Shown here piece by piece: positions 29,319-39,040 of a stretch of DNA of 64,000 nucleotides. The position numbers were made by a program, and so were the translations under genes. Source of the stretch: CAVVAY01 sp963746465 (GTDB taxonomy: Bacteria > Actinomycetota > Actinomycetes > JACCUZ01). How positions within the stretch are numbered: position 1 is the first letter of the stretch; every line of letters starts with the position of its first letter. The stretch spans positions 1-64,000 of the forward strand of contig CAVVAY010000002.1 in NCBI GenBank assembly GCA_963746465.1, written 5' to 3'. Under the pieces are notes generated by a model. It worked only from the letters and a program-made list of their open reading frames with translations, had not been told where the DNA came from and did not search any database.

Positions 29319-29449
29319 GCCGCCATCGTGGTCGCCGGACGGCTGTCTGCCATCAGGTGATGCCCCTGGCACCACCCTGGTCGCACCCTGAGCCGTCCTC
29401 CGGCTCCCACCTGATGCCCGAGGGTCTCGGGACAGAGGATGATCGGGAG

Positions 29450-30670
29450 GTGAGCACTTCACCACACGTGACCCAGCATGCTGCTCCCGGGCCACCGCCG
29501 CGGCTGTACCGCAGCAGCGACGGCCGGGTGCTGGCCGGCGTCGCCCGCGGGCTGGCCGACCACCTCGGCGTAGACGTGCTCATCATCCGGCTGGCCTTCG
29601 TGCTGCTGGCCGCCGCGGGCGGGGCGGGCGTGGCGGCGTACGGACTGTTCTGGGTCTTCGCCCCGCAGAACCCCTACGAGGTCGACGCGCCGCGCGACCG
29701 CGAGCGCGACCTGACGATGCTGCTCGCTCTCGGCTCGCTGACCGTCGGCGGCCTGCTGCTGCTCTCGGCGCTGGGCATGGGCTTGAGCCTCGGGGTCGCG
29801 GTGCCGTTGGTCGCCGTCGGCGTCGGCGTCAGCATCCTGTGGCGGCAGGCCGACGACGACTCCCGCGCCCGCTGGCGGATGGCGACCGGCACCCACCGGC
29901 TGTCCGGTGCGGCCCGGGCCGCGGCCGGCGTGGCCCTGGTGGTCGTGGGCGCGGCGGCGATCCTGGTCGGCCCGGCCAACCTGGACGGCACCTCCGGCGG
30001 CCTGCTCGCCGCCCTGGTCGTCGCCGCGGGCATCGCACTGGTGAGCAGCCCGTGGTGGGTGCGGATGGCCCGCGACCTGACCGCCGAACGGAGCGCCCGG
30101 ATCCGCGAGCAGGAGCGGGCGGAAGTCGCCGCCCACGTGCACGACTCGGTGCTGCACACCCTGACGCTGATCCAGCGCCACGTCGACGACCCCCGCGAGG
30201 TGGCCCGGCTGGCCCGCGCCCAGGAGCGCGAGCTGCGCGGCTGGCTCTACCGGCCGTCACCGGACGCGGCGCAGAACCTGGCCGCGGCCTTCGAGCGGGC
30301 CGCCGCCGAGGTCGAGGACGCGCACGGCGTGGCGATCGAGGTCGTCGTGGTCGGCGACTGCCCGGTCGACGAGCGGCTCGGGGCGCTGCGCGACGCCGCC
30401 CGGGAGGCGCTGGTCAACGCGGCCAAGTACGCCGACGGGGCGGCCGTCTCGCTCTACGCCGAGGTCGAGCCGGACAAGGTCACCGTCTTCGTCCGCGACC
30501 GCGGTCCGGGCTTCGACCCCGAGGCGGTGCCGGAGGACCGGCTCGGGCTGCGCCAGTCGGTCCGCGGCCGGATGGACCGCAACGGTGGCTCCGCCGTCGT
30601 ACGTTCCTCCCCGGGGGACGGCACCGAGATCCAGCTCGAGATGCCCCGCCAGACCAGGAGCGCACCGTGA
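29450..30670 (+). CDS. Sensor histidine kinase with N-terminal PspC domain
   Basis: This 406-residue membrane kinase has a PspC domain (RLYRSSDGRVLAGVARGLADHL, IIRLAFVLLAAAGGAG) with its helix, then four or five more membrane helices (to about residue 205). The HisKA_3 domain has His231 in AAHVHDSVLHTL. The HATPase domain shows REALVNAAKYADG and VRDRGPGFDP. The GTG start at 29450 follows GAGGA. It overlaps the response regulator by 4 bases and is divergent from the PspC gene at 29318, the usual layout of a PspC-type envelope-stress two-component system. Its signal is presumably membrane damage. Confidence 0.92.
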   Translation: MSTSPHVTQHAAPGPPPRLYRSSDGRVLAGVARGLADHLGVDVLIIRLAFVLLAAAGGAGVAAYGLFWVFAPQNPYEVDAPRDRERDLTMLLALGSLTVGGLLLLSALGMGLSLGVAVPLVAVGVGVSILWRQADDDSRARWRMATGTHRLSGAARAAAGVALVVVGAAAILVGPANLDGTSGGLLAALVVAAGIALVSSPWWVRMARDLTAERSARIREQERAEVAAHVHDSVLHTLTLIQRHVDDPREVARLARAQERELRGWLYRPSPDAAQNLAAAFERAAAEVEDAHGVAIEVVVVGDCPVDERLGALRDAAREALVNAAKYADGAAVSLYAEVEPDKVTVFVRDRGPGFDPEAVPEDRLGLRQSVRGRMDRNGGSAVVRSSPGDGTEIQLEMPRQTRSAP

Positions 30671-31347
30671 CCGACAAGCCGACGACGCCGAGCCCGCGGA
30701 CCGCCGTGCGGGTGGTCCTGGTCGACGACCACCGGATGTTCCGGTCCGGGGTGCGCGCAGAGCTGGCGGCTGTCGACGACACGGTCGAGGTGGTCGGGGA
30801 GGCCGAGGACGCGCAGCAGGCGGTGGCCGTGATCACCGCGACCCTGCCCGACGTCGTGCTGCTCGACGTCCACCTGCCCGGTGGCGGGGGGCGCGCCGTG
30901 CTGCAGGAGCTGGTCACCGAGCTGCCGGACGTGAAGTTCCTCGCGCTGTCGGTCAGCGACGCGCCCGAGGACGTCATCGCGGTGGTGCGCGGCGGCGCCC
31001 GCGGGTACGTCACCAAGTCCATCACCGGGCCGGAGCTCGCGGCGGCCGTCCGCCGGGTCGCCGACGGCGACGCGGTCTTCTCGCCGCGGCTGGCCGGCTT
31101 CGTGCTGGATGCCTTCGCGGCGACCACCGACGTGGCCGAGGTCGACGAGGACCTGGACCGGCTCTCCCAGCGGGAGCGCGAGGTGCTGCGGCTCATCGCC
31201 CGCGGCTACACGTACAAGGAGGTGGGCAAGGCGCTGTTCATCTCGGTGAAGACGGTCGAGACCCACGTGTCCGCGGTGCTGCGCAAGCTGCAGCTGTCGA
31301 ACCGCCACGAGCTGACCCGCTGGGCCACCGCCCGACGCCTGGTCTGA
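30667..31347 (+). CDS. LuxR/NarL-family response regulator
   Basis: This 226-residue two-domain regulator has a receiver with acidic VDDHRMF (Asp20/21), phospho-acceptor Asp67 in VVLLDVHLPG and the Lys in YVTKSI. It ends in a LuxR helix-turn-helix domain with LSQREREVLRLIARGYTYKE and KTVETHVSAVLRKLQLSNRHEL. The GTG start overlaps the kinase stop (GTGA). It is the cognate regulator of the PspC-fused kinase and probably acts on the divergent PspC promoter at 29319-29449; that last step is inference. Confidence 0.93.
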   Translation: MTDKPTTPSPRTAVRVVLVDDHRMFRSGVRAELAAVDDTVEVVGEAEDAQQAVAVITATLPDVVLLDVHLPGGGGRAVLQELVTELPDVKFLALSVSDAPEDVIAVVRGGARGYVTKSITGPELAAAVRRVADGDAVFSPRLAGFVLDAFAATTDVAEVDEDLDRLSQREREVLRLIARGYTYKEVGKALFISVKTVETHVSAVLRKLQLSNRHELTRWATARRLV

Positions 31348-31353
31348 GGAGGC

Positions 31354-32172
31354 TCAGCAGCGGAAGTCGGCGTCGTAGCCGTTGCGCAGGAACTGCGAGA
31401 GCCGCACCGGCCCGCCGGTGAACGACCAGGACCTCGCACAGTGCTTGTGCGCCGACCGCGCGGTGCCGACGCCGGCGTACCAGACCGGTGCCCGGTCCAG
31501 GCTGGCGCCGCCGGTGATGCGCTGCCACTGGTGGACCGTGCTGTAGACGCCGACGGTGCGGACGCCGCGCCGGTGCAGCAGGGCAGTCATCCCTCGGAGC
31601 ACGGCGGTGTCGTTGCGCAGGAACATCGGCCGCTCGCCGTACTCCAGGGACTCCCAGGTGTTGTGCATCTCGACGTCGAGCCACCAGTTGGTGCGGGTGA
31701 CGTCCGGGGCTCCCACCGAGGCGGCGGCTGCCTTGGCCCGGGCCAACGAGTCCTTCGCGGCGTTCCACCCGTAGTCGAAGGCGCAGGCGGCGGAGTTCGG
31801 CCGGCTGCGGGTGCAGGCCTGCGGGGACCGCTGGCCGAGCGGCCAGAAGCTGGAGAGCTTGGGGCCGGGGTTGGCGGTGTTGACGTAGTAGGCCGGGCGG
31901 CCCGACGAACCCGCCCAGACGATCTGCTCGGCGAGGCAGGGGTTGGGGTCGAACGGCTTCCCCCCGTCGACCCCGACGATGCCGAAGTCGCCGCCGGTGG
32001 GCAGCGGGCTGCCGCACTGCGGGTAGGACACGTCGTTGCCCCGCTCGCGGGCAGCGAGCGGCACGGCCGCCGCGCCGGCGGCGGTAGGTGCCACCAGCAC
32101 GGCGCCGGCCGCCAGGACGGCTCCCGCCAGAGCGGTCAGCGAGGTACGTCGTCCGGTCAGTCGCATGCTCAT
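31354..32172 (-). CDS. Secreted DUF1906 (glycoside-hydrolase-like) protein
   Basis: This 272-residue protein has a Tat- or Sec-type signal peptide (basic MSMRLTGRRTS, hydrophobic core, cleavage near AAGAAA) and a TIM-barrel-like domain: GNDVSYPQCGSPLPTGGDFG at the start, NWWLDVEMHNTWE (acidic catalytic candidates) in the middle and APVWYAGVGT near the end. DUF1906 proteins resemble GH25 lysozymes and may cut peptidoglycan or bind walls. Six Cys suggest disulfides. It is convergent with the response regulator, with only 6 bases between stops. Confidence 0.88.
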   Translation of the reverse strand: MSMRLTGRRTSLTALAGAVLAAGAVLVAPTAAGAAAVPLAARERGNDVSYPQCGSPLPTGGDFGIVGVDGGKPFDPNPCLAEQIVWAGSSGRPAYYVNTANPGPKLSSFWPLGQRSPQACTRSRPNSAACAFDYGWNAAKDSLARAKAAAASVGAPDVTRTNWWLDVEMHNTWESLEYGERPMFLRNDTAVLRGMTALLHRRGVRTVGVYSTVHQWQRITGGASLDRAPVWYAGVGTARSAHKHCARSWSFTGGPVRLSQFLRNGYDADFRC

Positions 32173-32252
32173 CCCCCGTGTCGAAATGTCCGGTCTGCGG
32201 ACCCTACCGGAGTTGTCGTGAGGCGTGCCACGCCGTCGTATACGGTGCGGCC

Positions 32253-32741
32253 ATGGCTGACTCCTCCTTCGACATCGTGAGCAAGGTCGACCACCAGGAG
32301 GTCGACAACGCCCTGAACCAGACCGCCAAGGAGATCTCCCAGCGGTTCGACTTCAAGAACGTGGGCGCCTCGATCAAGTGGTCCGGCGAGGCCATCAGGA
32401 TGGAGGCGAACAGCGAGGAGCGGGTCAAGGCCATCCTCGACGTCTTCGAGACCAAGCTGATCAAGCGCGGCATCTCGCTGAAGTCGCTGAAGAAGGGCGA
32501 CCCCACGCTGTCCGGCAAGGAGTACTACCTGGTCTGCGAGATCGAGCAGGGCATCACGACCGAGAACGCCAAGAAGGTCTCCAAGCTCATCCGGGACGAG
32601 GGGCCGAAGTCGGTCAAGGCGCAGATCCAGGGCGAGGAGCTGCGGGTCAGCTCCAAGAGCCGGGACGACCTGCAGGCCGTGCAGGCGCTGGTCAAGGGCG
32701 CCGACCTCGACTTCGCCGTGCAGTTCGTCAACTACCGCTGA
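32253..32741 (+). CDS. yajQ: YajQ family nucleotide-binding protein
   Basis: This 162-residue protein has the full YajQ/UPF0234 pattern: SSFDIVSKVDHQEVDNALNQ, EISQRFDFKNV, FETKLIKRGISLKSL and the C-terminal AVQALVKGADLDFAVQFVNYR. YajQ proteins bind nucleotides, including cyclic di-GMP in Xanthomonas, and interact with ribosomes or regulators. Here the role is unknown. It is a single gene convergent with htpX. Confidence 0.94.
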   Translation: MADSSFDIVSKVDHQEVDNALNQTAKEISQRFDFKNVGASIKWSGEAIRMEANSEERVKAILDVFETKLIKRGISLKSLKKGDPTLSGKEYYLVCEIEQGITTENAKKVSKLIRDEGPKSVKAQIQGEELRVSSKSRDDLQAVQALVKGADLDFAVQFVNYR

Positions 32742-32765
32742 GCGTCCCGTCCGCAGCGGTTTTGC

Positions 32766-32818
32766 CATGATCGGAGTAGGCCCGGACCAGATCTGCGCCC
32801 GGAAGTACTCCGATCATG
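32766..32818. terminator. Bidirectional terminator candidate between yajQ and htpX
   Basis: A perfect 13-base inverted repeat (CATGATCGGAGTA at 32766-32778 and its complement at 32806-32818) encloses 27 bases. It lies between two convergent genes, 25 bases after the yajQ stop and 31 before the htpX stop. It could end transcription from both sides or be a dispersed intergenic repeat. There is no U-tract. Confidence 0.65.
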
Positions 32819-32848
32819 CGCGCCGGACGGCCGGGCCGGCCGAAGGGC

Positions 32849-33712
32849 TCAGCGCTGGTAGCCGGCCATCTGCTCGAGGCGGGCGATCCGCTCGGCCATC
32901 GGCGGGTGCGTCGAGAACAGCTTGGCGACGCCGTCGCCGCGGAACGGGTTCGCGATCATCAGCGCGCTGGTCGTCTGCAGCGCCGGCTCGGGCGGCAGCG
33001 GCAGCGCCCGAGTGCCCAGCTCGAGCTTGCGCAGCGCACTGGCCAGCGCCAGCGGGTCACCGGTGACCTGGGCGCCGGACGCGTCGGCCTGGTACTCCCG
33101 GGACCTGCTGATCGCCATCTGGATCAGACCGGCCGCGACCGGACCGAGGATCAGGACGGCGAGTGCCCCCAGCGGGCCGGGACCGTCGTCGTCGCTCCCT
33201 CGCCCGAACGGCACCAGGTACGCCAGGTAGCCGAGGTACATGATCACGCTGGCCAGCGCGGCCGCGACCGAGGAGATCAGGATGTCGCGGTTGTAGACGT
33301 GCGAGAGCTCGTGGCCCAGCACCCCGCGCAGCTCCCGCTCGTCCAGCATGCCGAGGATGCCCTCGGTGCAGCAGACCGCCGCGTTGCGCGGGTTGCGGCC
33401 GGTGGCGAAGGCGTTGGGCGCGTTGGTCGGCGAGACGTAGAGCCGGGGCATCGGCTGGCGGGCGGCAGTGGAGAGCTCGGCGACGATCCGGTACATCGCG
33501 GGTTGCTCGGCCTCGCTGACCGGCCGCGCCCGCATCGAGCGCAGCGCCAGCTTGTCGCTGAAGAAGTAGGCGGAGCCGTTGGTGGCGAGCGCGATGACGA
33601 CGGCGATGGTCAGGCCGGCCGGGCCGCCGAGCCAGCGGCCGACGAGAAGGATCAGCCCGGACATCAGGGCGAGCAGGACGGCGGTCTTCACGCCGTTCGC
33701 GTGGCGGTGCAC
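32849..33712 (-). CDS. htpX: M48 membrane metalloprotease HtpX
   Basis: This 287-residue protease has two N-terminal helices (AVLLALMSGLILLVGRWL and LTIAVVIALATNGSAYFF), then NAFATGRNP and the zinc motif HELSH, and two further helices before REYQADASGA (third zinc ligand Glu). It degrades damaged membrane proteins. The GTG start at 33712 follows GAGGAG. It lies 85 bases downstream of nuoN2 and may be partly co-transcribed. Confidence 0.95.
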   Translation of the reverse strand: MHRHANGVKTAVLLALMSGLILLVGRWLGGPAGLTIAVVIALATNGSAYFFSDKLALRSMRARPVSEAEQPAMYRIVAELSTAARQPMPRLYVSPTNAPNAFATGRNPRNAAVCCTEGILGMLDERELRGVLGHELSHVYNRDILISSVAAALASVIMYLGYLAYLVPFGRGSDDDGPGPLGALAVLILGPVAAGLIQMAISRSREYQADASGAQVTGDPLALASALRKLELGTRALPLPPEPALQTTSALMIANPFRGDGVAKLFSTHPPMAERIARLEQMAGYQR

Positions 33713-33797
33713 AGAGGCTCCTCGGACAGGGGTGGAGCGGCGGGGCGGTTCTGCCAGGGGAAACGACCGCGCCACAGGGGGCGTTCCCGCAACCGGC

Positions 33798-35271
33798 TCA
33801 GCCGAACCGCAGCACCAGGCCGGGGGCGACCGAGAGCCAGAGGGCGGCACCGAGGGTGAGCCCGATCGCCAGTCCGTCGGACCACGAGATGCGGTACGAC
33901 GGCGGCCGGGCGTCCCGGTCGGTGCGCGTGTACAGCGTCGCCGCCCACGACAGGTAGTAGTACAGACCGATCACCACGTTGACCGCCATCACCACGGCGA
34001 GCCAGCCGACGCCCTGGTCGACCGGCGCCCGGAACACCACGACCTTGGCGAACAGGCCGAGCAGCCCGGGCGGCAGCCCGGCGAGGCAGGCCAGCGAGAA
34101 CGCCAGCGCGAACGCGGTGAGCGGCTCGGTGCGGCCCAGCGAGCGGTAGTCGGAGAGCAGGTTCGCCTCCCGGTGCCGGCCGACCAGCGTCACCACGGCG
34201 AAGGCTCCGAGGTTCATCACGCCGTAGGCGAGCACGTAGGCGACGGTGGCCGGCAGCACGTCCTCGACATGGCCGACCGACGCCGACCCGAGCGGCACCA
34301 GCATGTAGCCCGACTGCGCCACCGACGACCAGGCGAGCAGCCGGACCGCCTGTCGTTGCCGCAGCGCGGCCAGGTTTCCGACGGTCATGGTGGCGGCGGC
34401 CACCACCGCCAGCAACGGCCCCCACACGTCGGCGTACGGCGCGAAGCCCCGGGTCAGCAGCAGCGCGAGACCGACGAAGCCGGCCGCCTTGGAGACCACC
34501 GAGAGGTACGCCGCCACCGGCACCGGCGCCCCCTCGTAGGTGTCCGGGGCCCAGAAGTGGAACGGGACGGCGGCGACCTTGAACCCGAAGCCGGCCAGCG
34601 CGAGCACGACGCCGAGCAGCAGCAGCGGCTCACGGGCACCGGGGTCGTCCAGCGAGGTGGCGATCCGGTCCAGGTGCACCTGGCCGGTGACGCCGTAGAC
34701 GAGGCTGAGGCCGAACAGCATGACGGCCGTGGAGACCACCGAGACCAGGAACAGCTTGAGCGCCGCCTCGCTGGCCCGTCCGTCGTAGCGCCGGAGCGCG
34801 ACCAGCGCGAAGGCCGGGCAGCGACACCACCTCGAGGCTGACCACCAGGGTGAGCACGTCGCGACTGGCGGCCAGCGTGAGGGCACCGGAGACCGAGGCC
34901 AGCAGCAGGAACCAGTACTCCCCCGGCGGGATGCCCCCGAGCCGCACGGTGTCCAGCGAGAGCAGCACCACGACCACGGCACCCGCGAGCACCAGGGCCT
35001 GGAAGACGAGGGTGAGGTCGTCGACGACGTAGGAGCAGGCCGGCAGCACCAGGCCGCGGCCCGGGACGCAGAACGTCTCCCTCCGCTCCCCCACGAGCGG
35101 GACCAGCAGGGCCAGGCCGCCGACCAGGCCGAGCGCCGCCAGCCAGCCGGTGACCTGGCGGTGTGCCGGGCCGAGGAACGCGTCCAGCACCAGCAGCAGC
35201 AGAGCCAGCACGGCGACGAGCAGCGGCGCACCGATGGCCAGGTAGTCGACGGACTGCACCGAGGTCGGCAT
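33798..35271 (-). CDS. nuoN2: Complex I-like subunit N, second set (frameshifted)
   Basis: This antiporter-like membrane subunit is about 490 residues after repair, with many helices. Key family residues are intact: Glu in VSLEVVSLP, Lys in FKVAAVPFHFWAPDTYEGAP, and LAWSSVAQSGYM. The first part reads up to SLEVVSLPG and the rest continues in another frame from PAFALVALRRYDG. One extra base lies in the run at about 34812-34818, and 1474 bases is 491 codons plus one. The ATG overlaps nuoM2 by one base. It is the last gene of the second nuo cluster. Confidence 0.9.
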
Positions 35272-36767
35272 CACGACCCGCCGATCAGCCGGCGTACGAC
35301 GGGGTCGGTCGCGTCCAGCAGCCAGCCCGGCCACAGGCCGAACGCGACCACCAGCAGCACCACCGGCGACCAGACGACCAGCTCGTGGGTCGTGGCGTCG
35401 CGCAGCAGCACGGCGTCCTTCCAGGCCTGGAACGACGTGCCCTGCGCGACCCGGCGCACCACCATCACGAGGTACGTCGTGGTGAGCACGACTCCAACGC
35501 CGGCCAGCGCCATCAGCACCAGGTAGAAGCCGCGCGACAGCGAGGGCGCCGGGTCGTAGGCGCCGAGCAGCACCAGCATCTCGCCCCAGAACCCGGCCAG
35601 CCCGGGAAGTCCGAGGCTCGCGACCGCGGCGAACGCCAGCAGTCCGCCGAGCCGGGGCAGCCGCTCGTAGAGGCCGCCACCGAGCACGTCGAGGTCAGCG
35701 GTGTGGTGCCGGTCCTTGATCGCGCCTGCCAGGAAGAACAGCAGGCCGGTGATCAGGCCGTGCGCGACGTTGGCGTAGAGCGCGCCGTTGATGCCGACCG
35801 GCGTGAGCGTCGAGATGCCGAGCAGCACGAACCCCATGTGGCCGACGCTGGAGAAGGCGATCAGCCGCTTGAGGTCGCGCTGGGCGAGGCAGGCCAGCGA
35901 TCCGTAGAGGATGCCGACGACCGCGAGTGCTCCCAGGTAGGGCGCCAGCTCCTCGGCGCCCTCGGGCACGATCGGCAGTGCGATCCGTACCAGTCCGTAG
36001 GTACCCATCTTCAGCAGTACGCCGGCCAGCAGCACCGACCCGACCGTCGGGGCCGCGGTGTGCGCGTCGGGAAGCCACGAGTGCAGCGGCCACATCGGCG
36101 CCTTGACGGCGAGCCCGAGCATCAGCGCCAGGCAGGCGAGCACCTGGGTGCGGTGGCTCATCCCCTCGCCGGCCCGGGCGGTGAGCTCGGGAATGTCGAA
36201 GGTGCCGGCGGACAGCCCCACCAGCAGGATGCCCAGCAGCATCACGGCACTGCCCAGCAGCGTGTAGAGGATGAACACGTTCGCCGCGCGCAGCCGGCCA
36301 CCGGGCACCTTGTCGTCGCCCCACTGCGCGATGACGAACCACATCGGGATCAGCACGACCTCGAAGAACACGAAGAACAGCAGCAGGTCGAGGGCGACGA
36401 ACGTGCCGAGCATGCCGACCTCGAGCAGCAGCAGCAGCCCGACCAGCGCGCGGAGCCGCAGCGCCTCGGGGCGCACCCGCAGCAGGTAGACCATGCACAG
36501 CAGCGTCAGCAGTGCGGTCAGCAGCACGAGCGGCGACGAGATGCCGTCGATGCCGAGGTGGAACCGCAGCCCGAGGTCCGGGACCCACTCCTCGTCGGTC
36601 GACGGCGTGGTCGCGGCGCACCACACCGCCACCCCCAGCGTCGCCGCACTGACCCCGATGCCGAGCGGCACCGCCGCCCGGTCACCAAGCGGCGGTGGCA
36701 GAACGAGCAGCGCGAACGCGCCGGCCAGCGGCACCGCGAGCAGCAGCGGCAGCAGCAGGTCGCTCAT
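35271..36767 (-). CDS. nuoM2: Complex I-like subunit M, second set
   Basis: This 498-residue antiporter-like proton-channel subunit has Glu in VFFEVVLIPMWFVIAQWG, Lys in GLAVKAPMWPLHSWLPDAHT and the discontinuous helix region IAFSSVGHMGFVLLG. All the buried charges needed for pumping in NuoM are seen. It overlaps nuoL2 by 4 bases and nuoN2 by one. It is intact. Confidence 0.94.
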   Translation of the reverse strand: MSDLLLPLLLAVPLAGAFALLVLPPPLGDRAAVPLGIGVSAATLGVAVWCAATTPSTDEEWVPDLGLRFHLGIDGISSPLVLLTALLTLLCMVYLLRVRPEALRLRALVGLLLLLEVGMLGTFVALDLLLFFVFFEVVLIPMWFVIAQWGDDKVPGGRLRAANVFILYTLLGSAVMLLGILLVGLSAGTFDIPELTARAGEGMSHRTQVLACLALMLGLAVKAPMWPLHSWLPDAHTAAPTVGSVLLAGVLLKMGTYGLVRIALPIVPEGAEELAPYLGALAVVGILYGSLACLAQRDLKRLIAFSSVGHMGFVLLGISTLTPVGINGALYANVAHGLITGLLFFLAGAIKDRHHTADLDVLGGGLYERLPRLGGLLAFAAVASLGLPGLAGFWGEMLVLLGAYDPAPSLSRGFYLVLMALAGVGVVLTTTYLVMVVRRVAQGTSFQAWKDAVLLRDATTHELVVWSPVVLLVVAFGLWPGWLLDATDPVVRRLIGGS

Positions 36768-38702
36768 GTGAACACCACCACGCCGGCGACGATGAGCAGC
36801 ACGCCGGCGAGCAGGCCGGTGAGGTACGACGTGATGTTGCCCGCCTGGCTGCGGGCGACGACGGCGGAGAGCAGGCGGGCGCCGCGGCCGGTGCCCAGAA
36901 CTCCCGCCACGACCACGCTGTCGTCGGTCCAGCGCACCGACCGGGCGGCGGCCCGCACCGGCCGGACCAAGGCCCGGTCGTAGACGTCGTCGACGTAGAA
37001 GGCGTGCACCAGTGCGCGCCGCCCTCGGAACGCGAGCGTCGGGTCGGTGCCGGGCGCCCGCCGCCAGGCGAGCCCGACGGCAGCGGCACCGACCAGCGCC
37101 AGCGCCACCGACAGCGTCGAGGTCACGAGCCCGATGTGCAGCTCGGTCTGGGCGACATCGGCACCGTCTCTCAGGAAGGGGACTGCTTCGTGCACCGGCG
37201 CGAGCCGCTCCGGCAGCCAGCCCGAGGGCAGCCCGGCGAACCCGAGCAGCGCAGCGGGGATCGCGAGCACCACCAGCGGCCAGCGCATCGCCGGCGACGG
37301 CTCGTGCGCCGCGACCCCGGCGCGCGGCTGGTGGAAGAAGGTCATCAGCCACAGCCGGGTCACGTAGGCCGCCGTGACCGCGACGGTCAGCAGCCCCACG
37401 ACGAGCACCAGCCAGCCGGTCCAGGAGGCGGCCGGGCCGTCGCCGTGCAGCGCCGTCTCCTCAGCAGCCCCGAGCACCGCCTCCTTGGAGAAGAAGCCGG
37501 AGAACGGCGGCACCCCCGCAAGAGCGGCGAGGCCGACGGTCATCGTTGCGAAGGTGACCGGCATCAGCCGGCGCAGCCCACCCATGTCCGGCATCAGGTT
37601 CGTCCCGACGGCATGGATGACCGAGCCGGCGGCGAGGAACAGCAGTGCCTTGAAGGCCGCGTGGGTCAGCAGGTGGAAGGTCGACGCAACCGCCGAGCCG
37701 ACGGCCAGCGCTGCGAGCATGTACGCGAGCTGGCTCACCGTGGAGTACGCGAGCACGCGTTTGATGTCGTCCTGGGCCAGCGCGGCAAGCGCGCCGCCGA
37801 GCATCGTGATGCAGGCGATCACCGCCATCACCGCCAGCGTCGTCGGCGACAGCAGGAAGACGTCGAAGAGGCGGACGACCAGGTAGATGCCGGCCGCGAC
37901 CATGGTGGCGGCATGGATCAGCGCGCTGATCGGGGTGGGGCCGGCCATCGCGTCCGGCAGCCAGGTGTGCAGCGGGAACTGCGCCGACTTGCCCACCACC
38001 CCGCACAGCAGCAGCAGCGTGCCGATCGTGATGGTGCTCCGGTCGATGCTGCCGAGCAGCCCGTCGGTGGTGAGCCGGCCGTTCTGCAGGGCGGCACCGG
38101 TCACGATCTTGTCGATGCTGAACGTGCCGAAGACATGGCCGACGGTGAAGATGCCGAACAGGAAGCCGACGTCGCCCAAGCCGGGTGGTGACGAAGGCCT
38201 TCACGGCGCCGGCCCGCGAACCCTCCTGCTCCCAGTGGTGGCCGATCAGGAAGTAGGAGCAGACGCCCATCACCTCCCAGCCGACCAGCAGCACGAACAG
38301 GTCGTCGGCGAAGACCACCAGCAGCATCGCCGCCGTGAACAGCGATACCAGCGCGGCGTACGACGAGTAGCGCGGGTCGCCCTTGAGGTAGGCCGTCGAG
38401 TAGACCTGCACCATCAGCGCGACCACGGTGACCGCGACAGACACCAGCGCGGCCAGCCCGTCGAGCCGCAGGTCGAGGCCGAAGGTCAGGCCACCGCCGA
38501 GCGGCACGGTGTCGAGGCTCGACCGCTCCACCAGACCGTCGGTGGTGACGGCGCGGCCGGCCATGACCAGCGCCGCGAGCAGGGACACCGCGGTGCCGGT
38601 GATCGCGATCGGGACGACGACCCGTGGGCGGGCCCGGCCGCCGAGCAGCCCGAGGACCGCCGCGACGAACGGCGCACCGATGGCGAGGTAGACCTGGGTC
38701 AC
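36764..38702 (-). CDS. nuoL2: Complex I-like subunit L, second set (frameshifted)
   Basis: The largest membrane subunit is about 645 residues after repair. Glu in VLLVGWEVMGVCSYF, Lys/His in GKSAQFPLHTWLPDAMAGPTP and SALIHAATMV are visible, and the C-terminal amphipathic helix follows the last transmembrane region. The frame breaks once in KAFVTTRLGDVGFLF (about 38178-38184), where one extra base is present; 1939 bases is 646 codons plus one. GTG start overlaps the nuoK2 stop. Confidence 0.9.
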
Positions 38703-39040
38703 GGCACCTGCTCCGCGACCGGCCGGTCCGGTTCGGGGTCGTGCAGCTCGTGCAGCTGGTCGAGCTGGGTGGTCTCCCGGTTGCGGAAGACGAGCAGCAC
38801 GATCGCCAGCCCGAGCCCGACCTCGGCGGCGGCGATGGTGATGACGAACAGGGTGAACACCTGGCCGGCGAGCAGCTCGTCACGCAGCCAGACGTCGAAG
38901 GCGACCAGGTTGATGTTGACGGCGTTGAGCATCAGCTCGACCGACATCAGCACCAGGATCGCGTTGCGCCGCCCCAGCACCCCGTAGACGCCGATGCAGA
39001 ACAGCAGCGACGACAGCACCACCGGCATGAGCAGCGGCAT
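38699..39040 (-). CDS. nuoK2: Complex I-like subunit K, second set
   Basis: This 113-residue, three-helix subunit has the conserved membrane Glu pair (Glu in LMSVELMLNAVNINLV and in ITIAAAEVGLGLAIVL). It is slightly longer than usual because of a polar tail (RNRETTQLDQLHELHDPEPD). It is coupled to its neighbours by overlaps. Confidence 0.93.
   Translation of the reverse strand: MPLLMPVVLSSLLFCIGVYGVLGRRNAILVLMSVELMLNAVNINLVAFDVWLRDELLAGQVFTLFVITIAAAEVGLGLAIVLLVFRNRETTQLDQLHELHDPEPDRPVAEQVP

Noticed and set aside
34812..38184. Programmed ribosomal frameshifting in nuoN2 and nuoL2
   Set aside because: No slippery heptamer with a downstream pseudoknot was recognised and similar breaks occur in unrelated genes. 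A sequencing or real indel is simpler.
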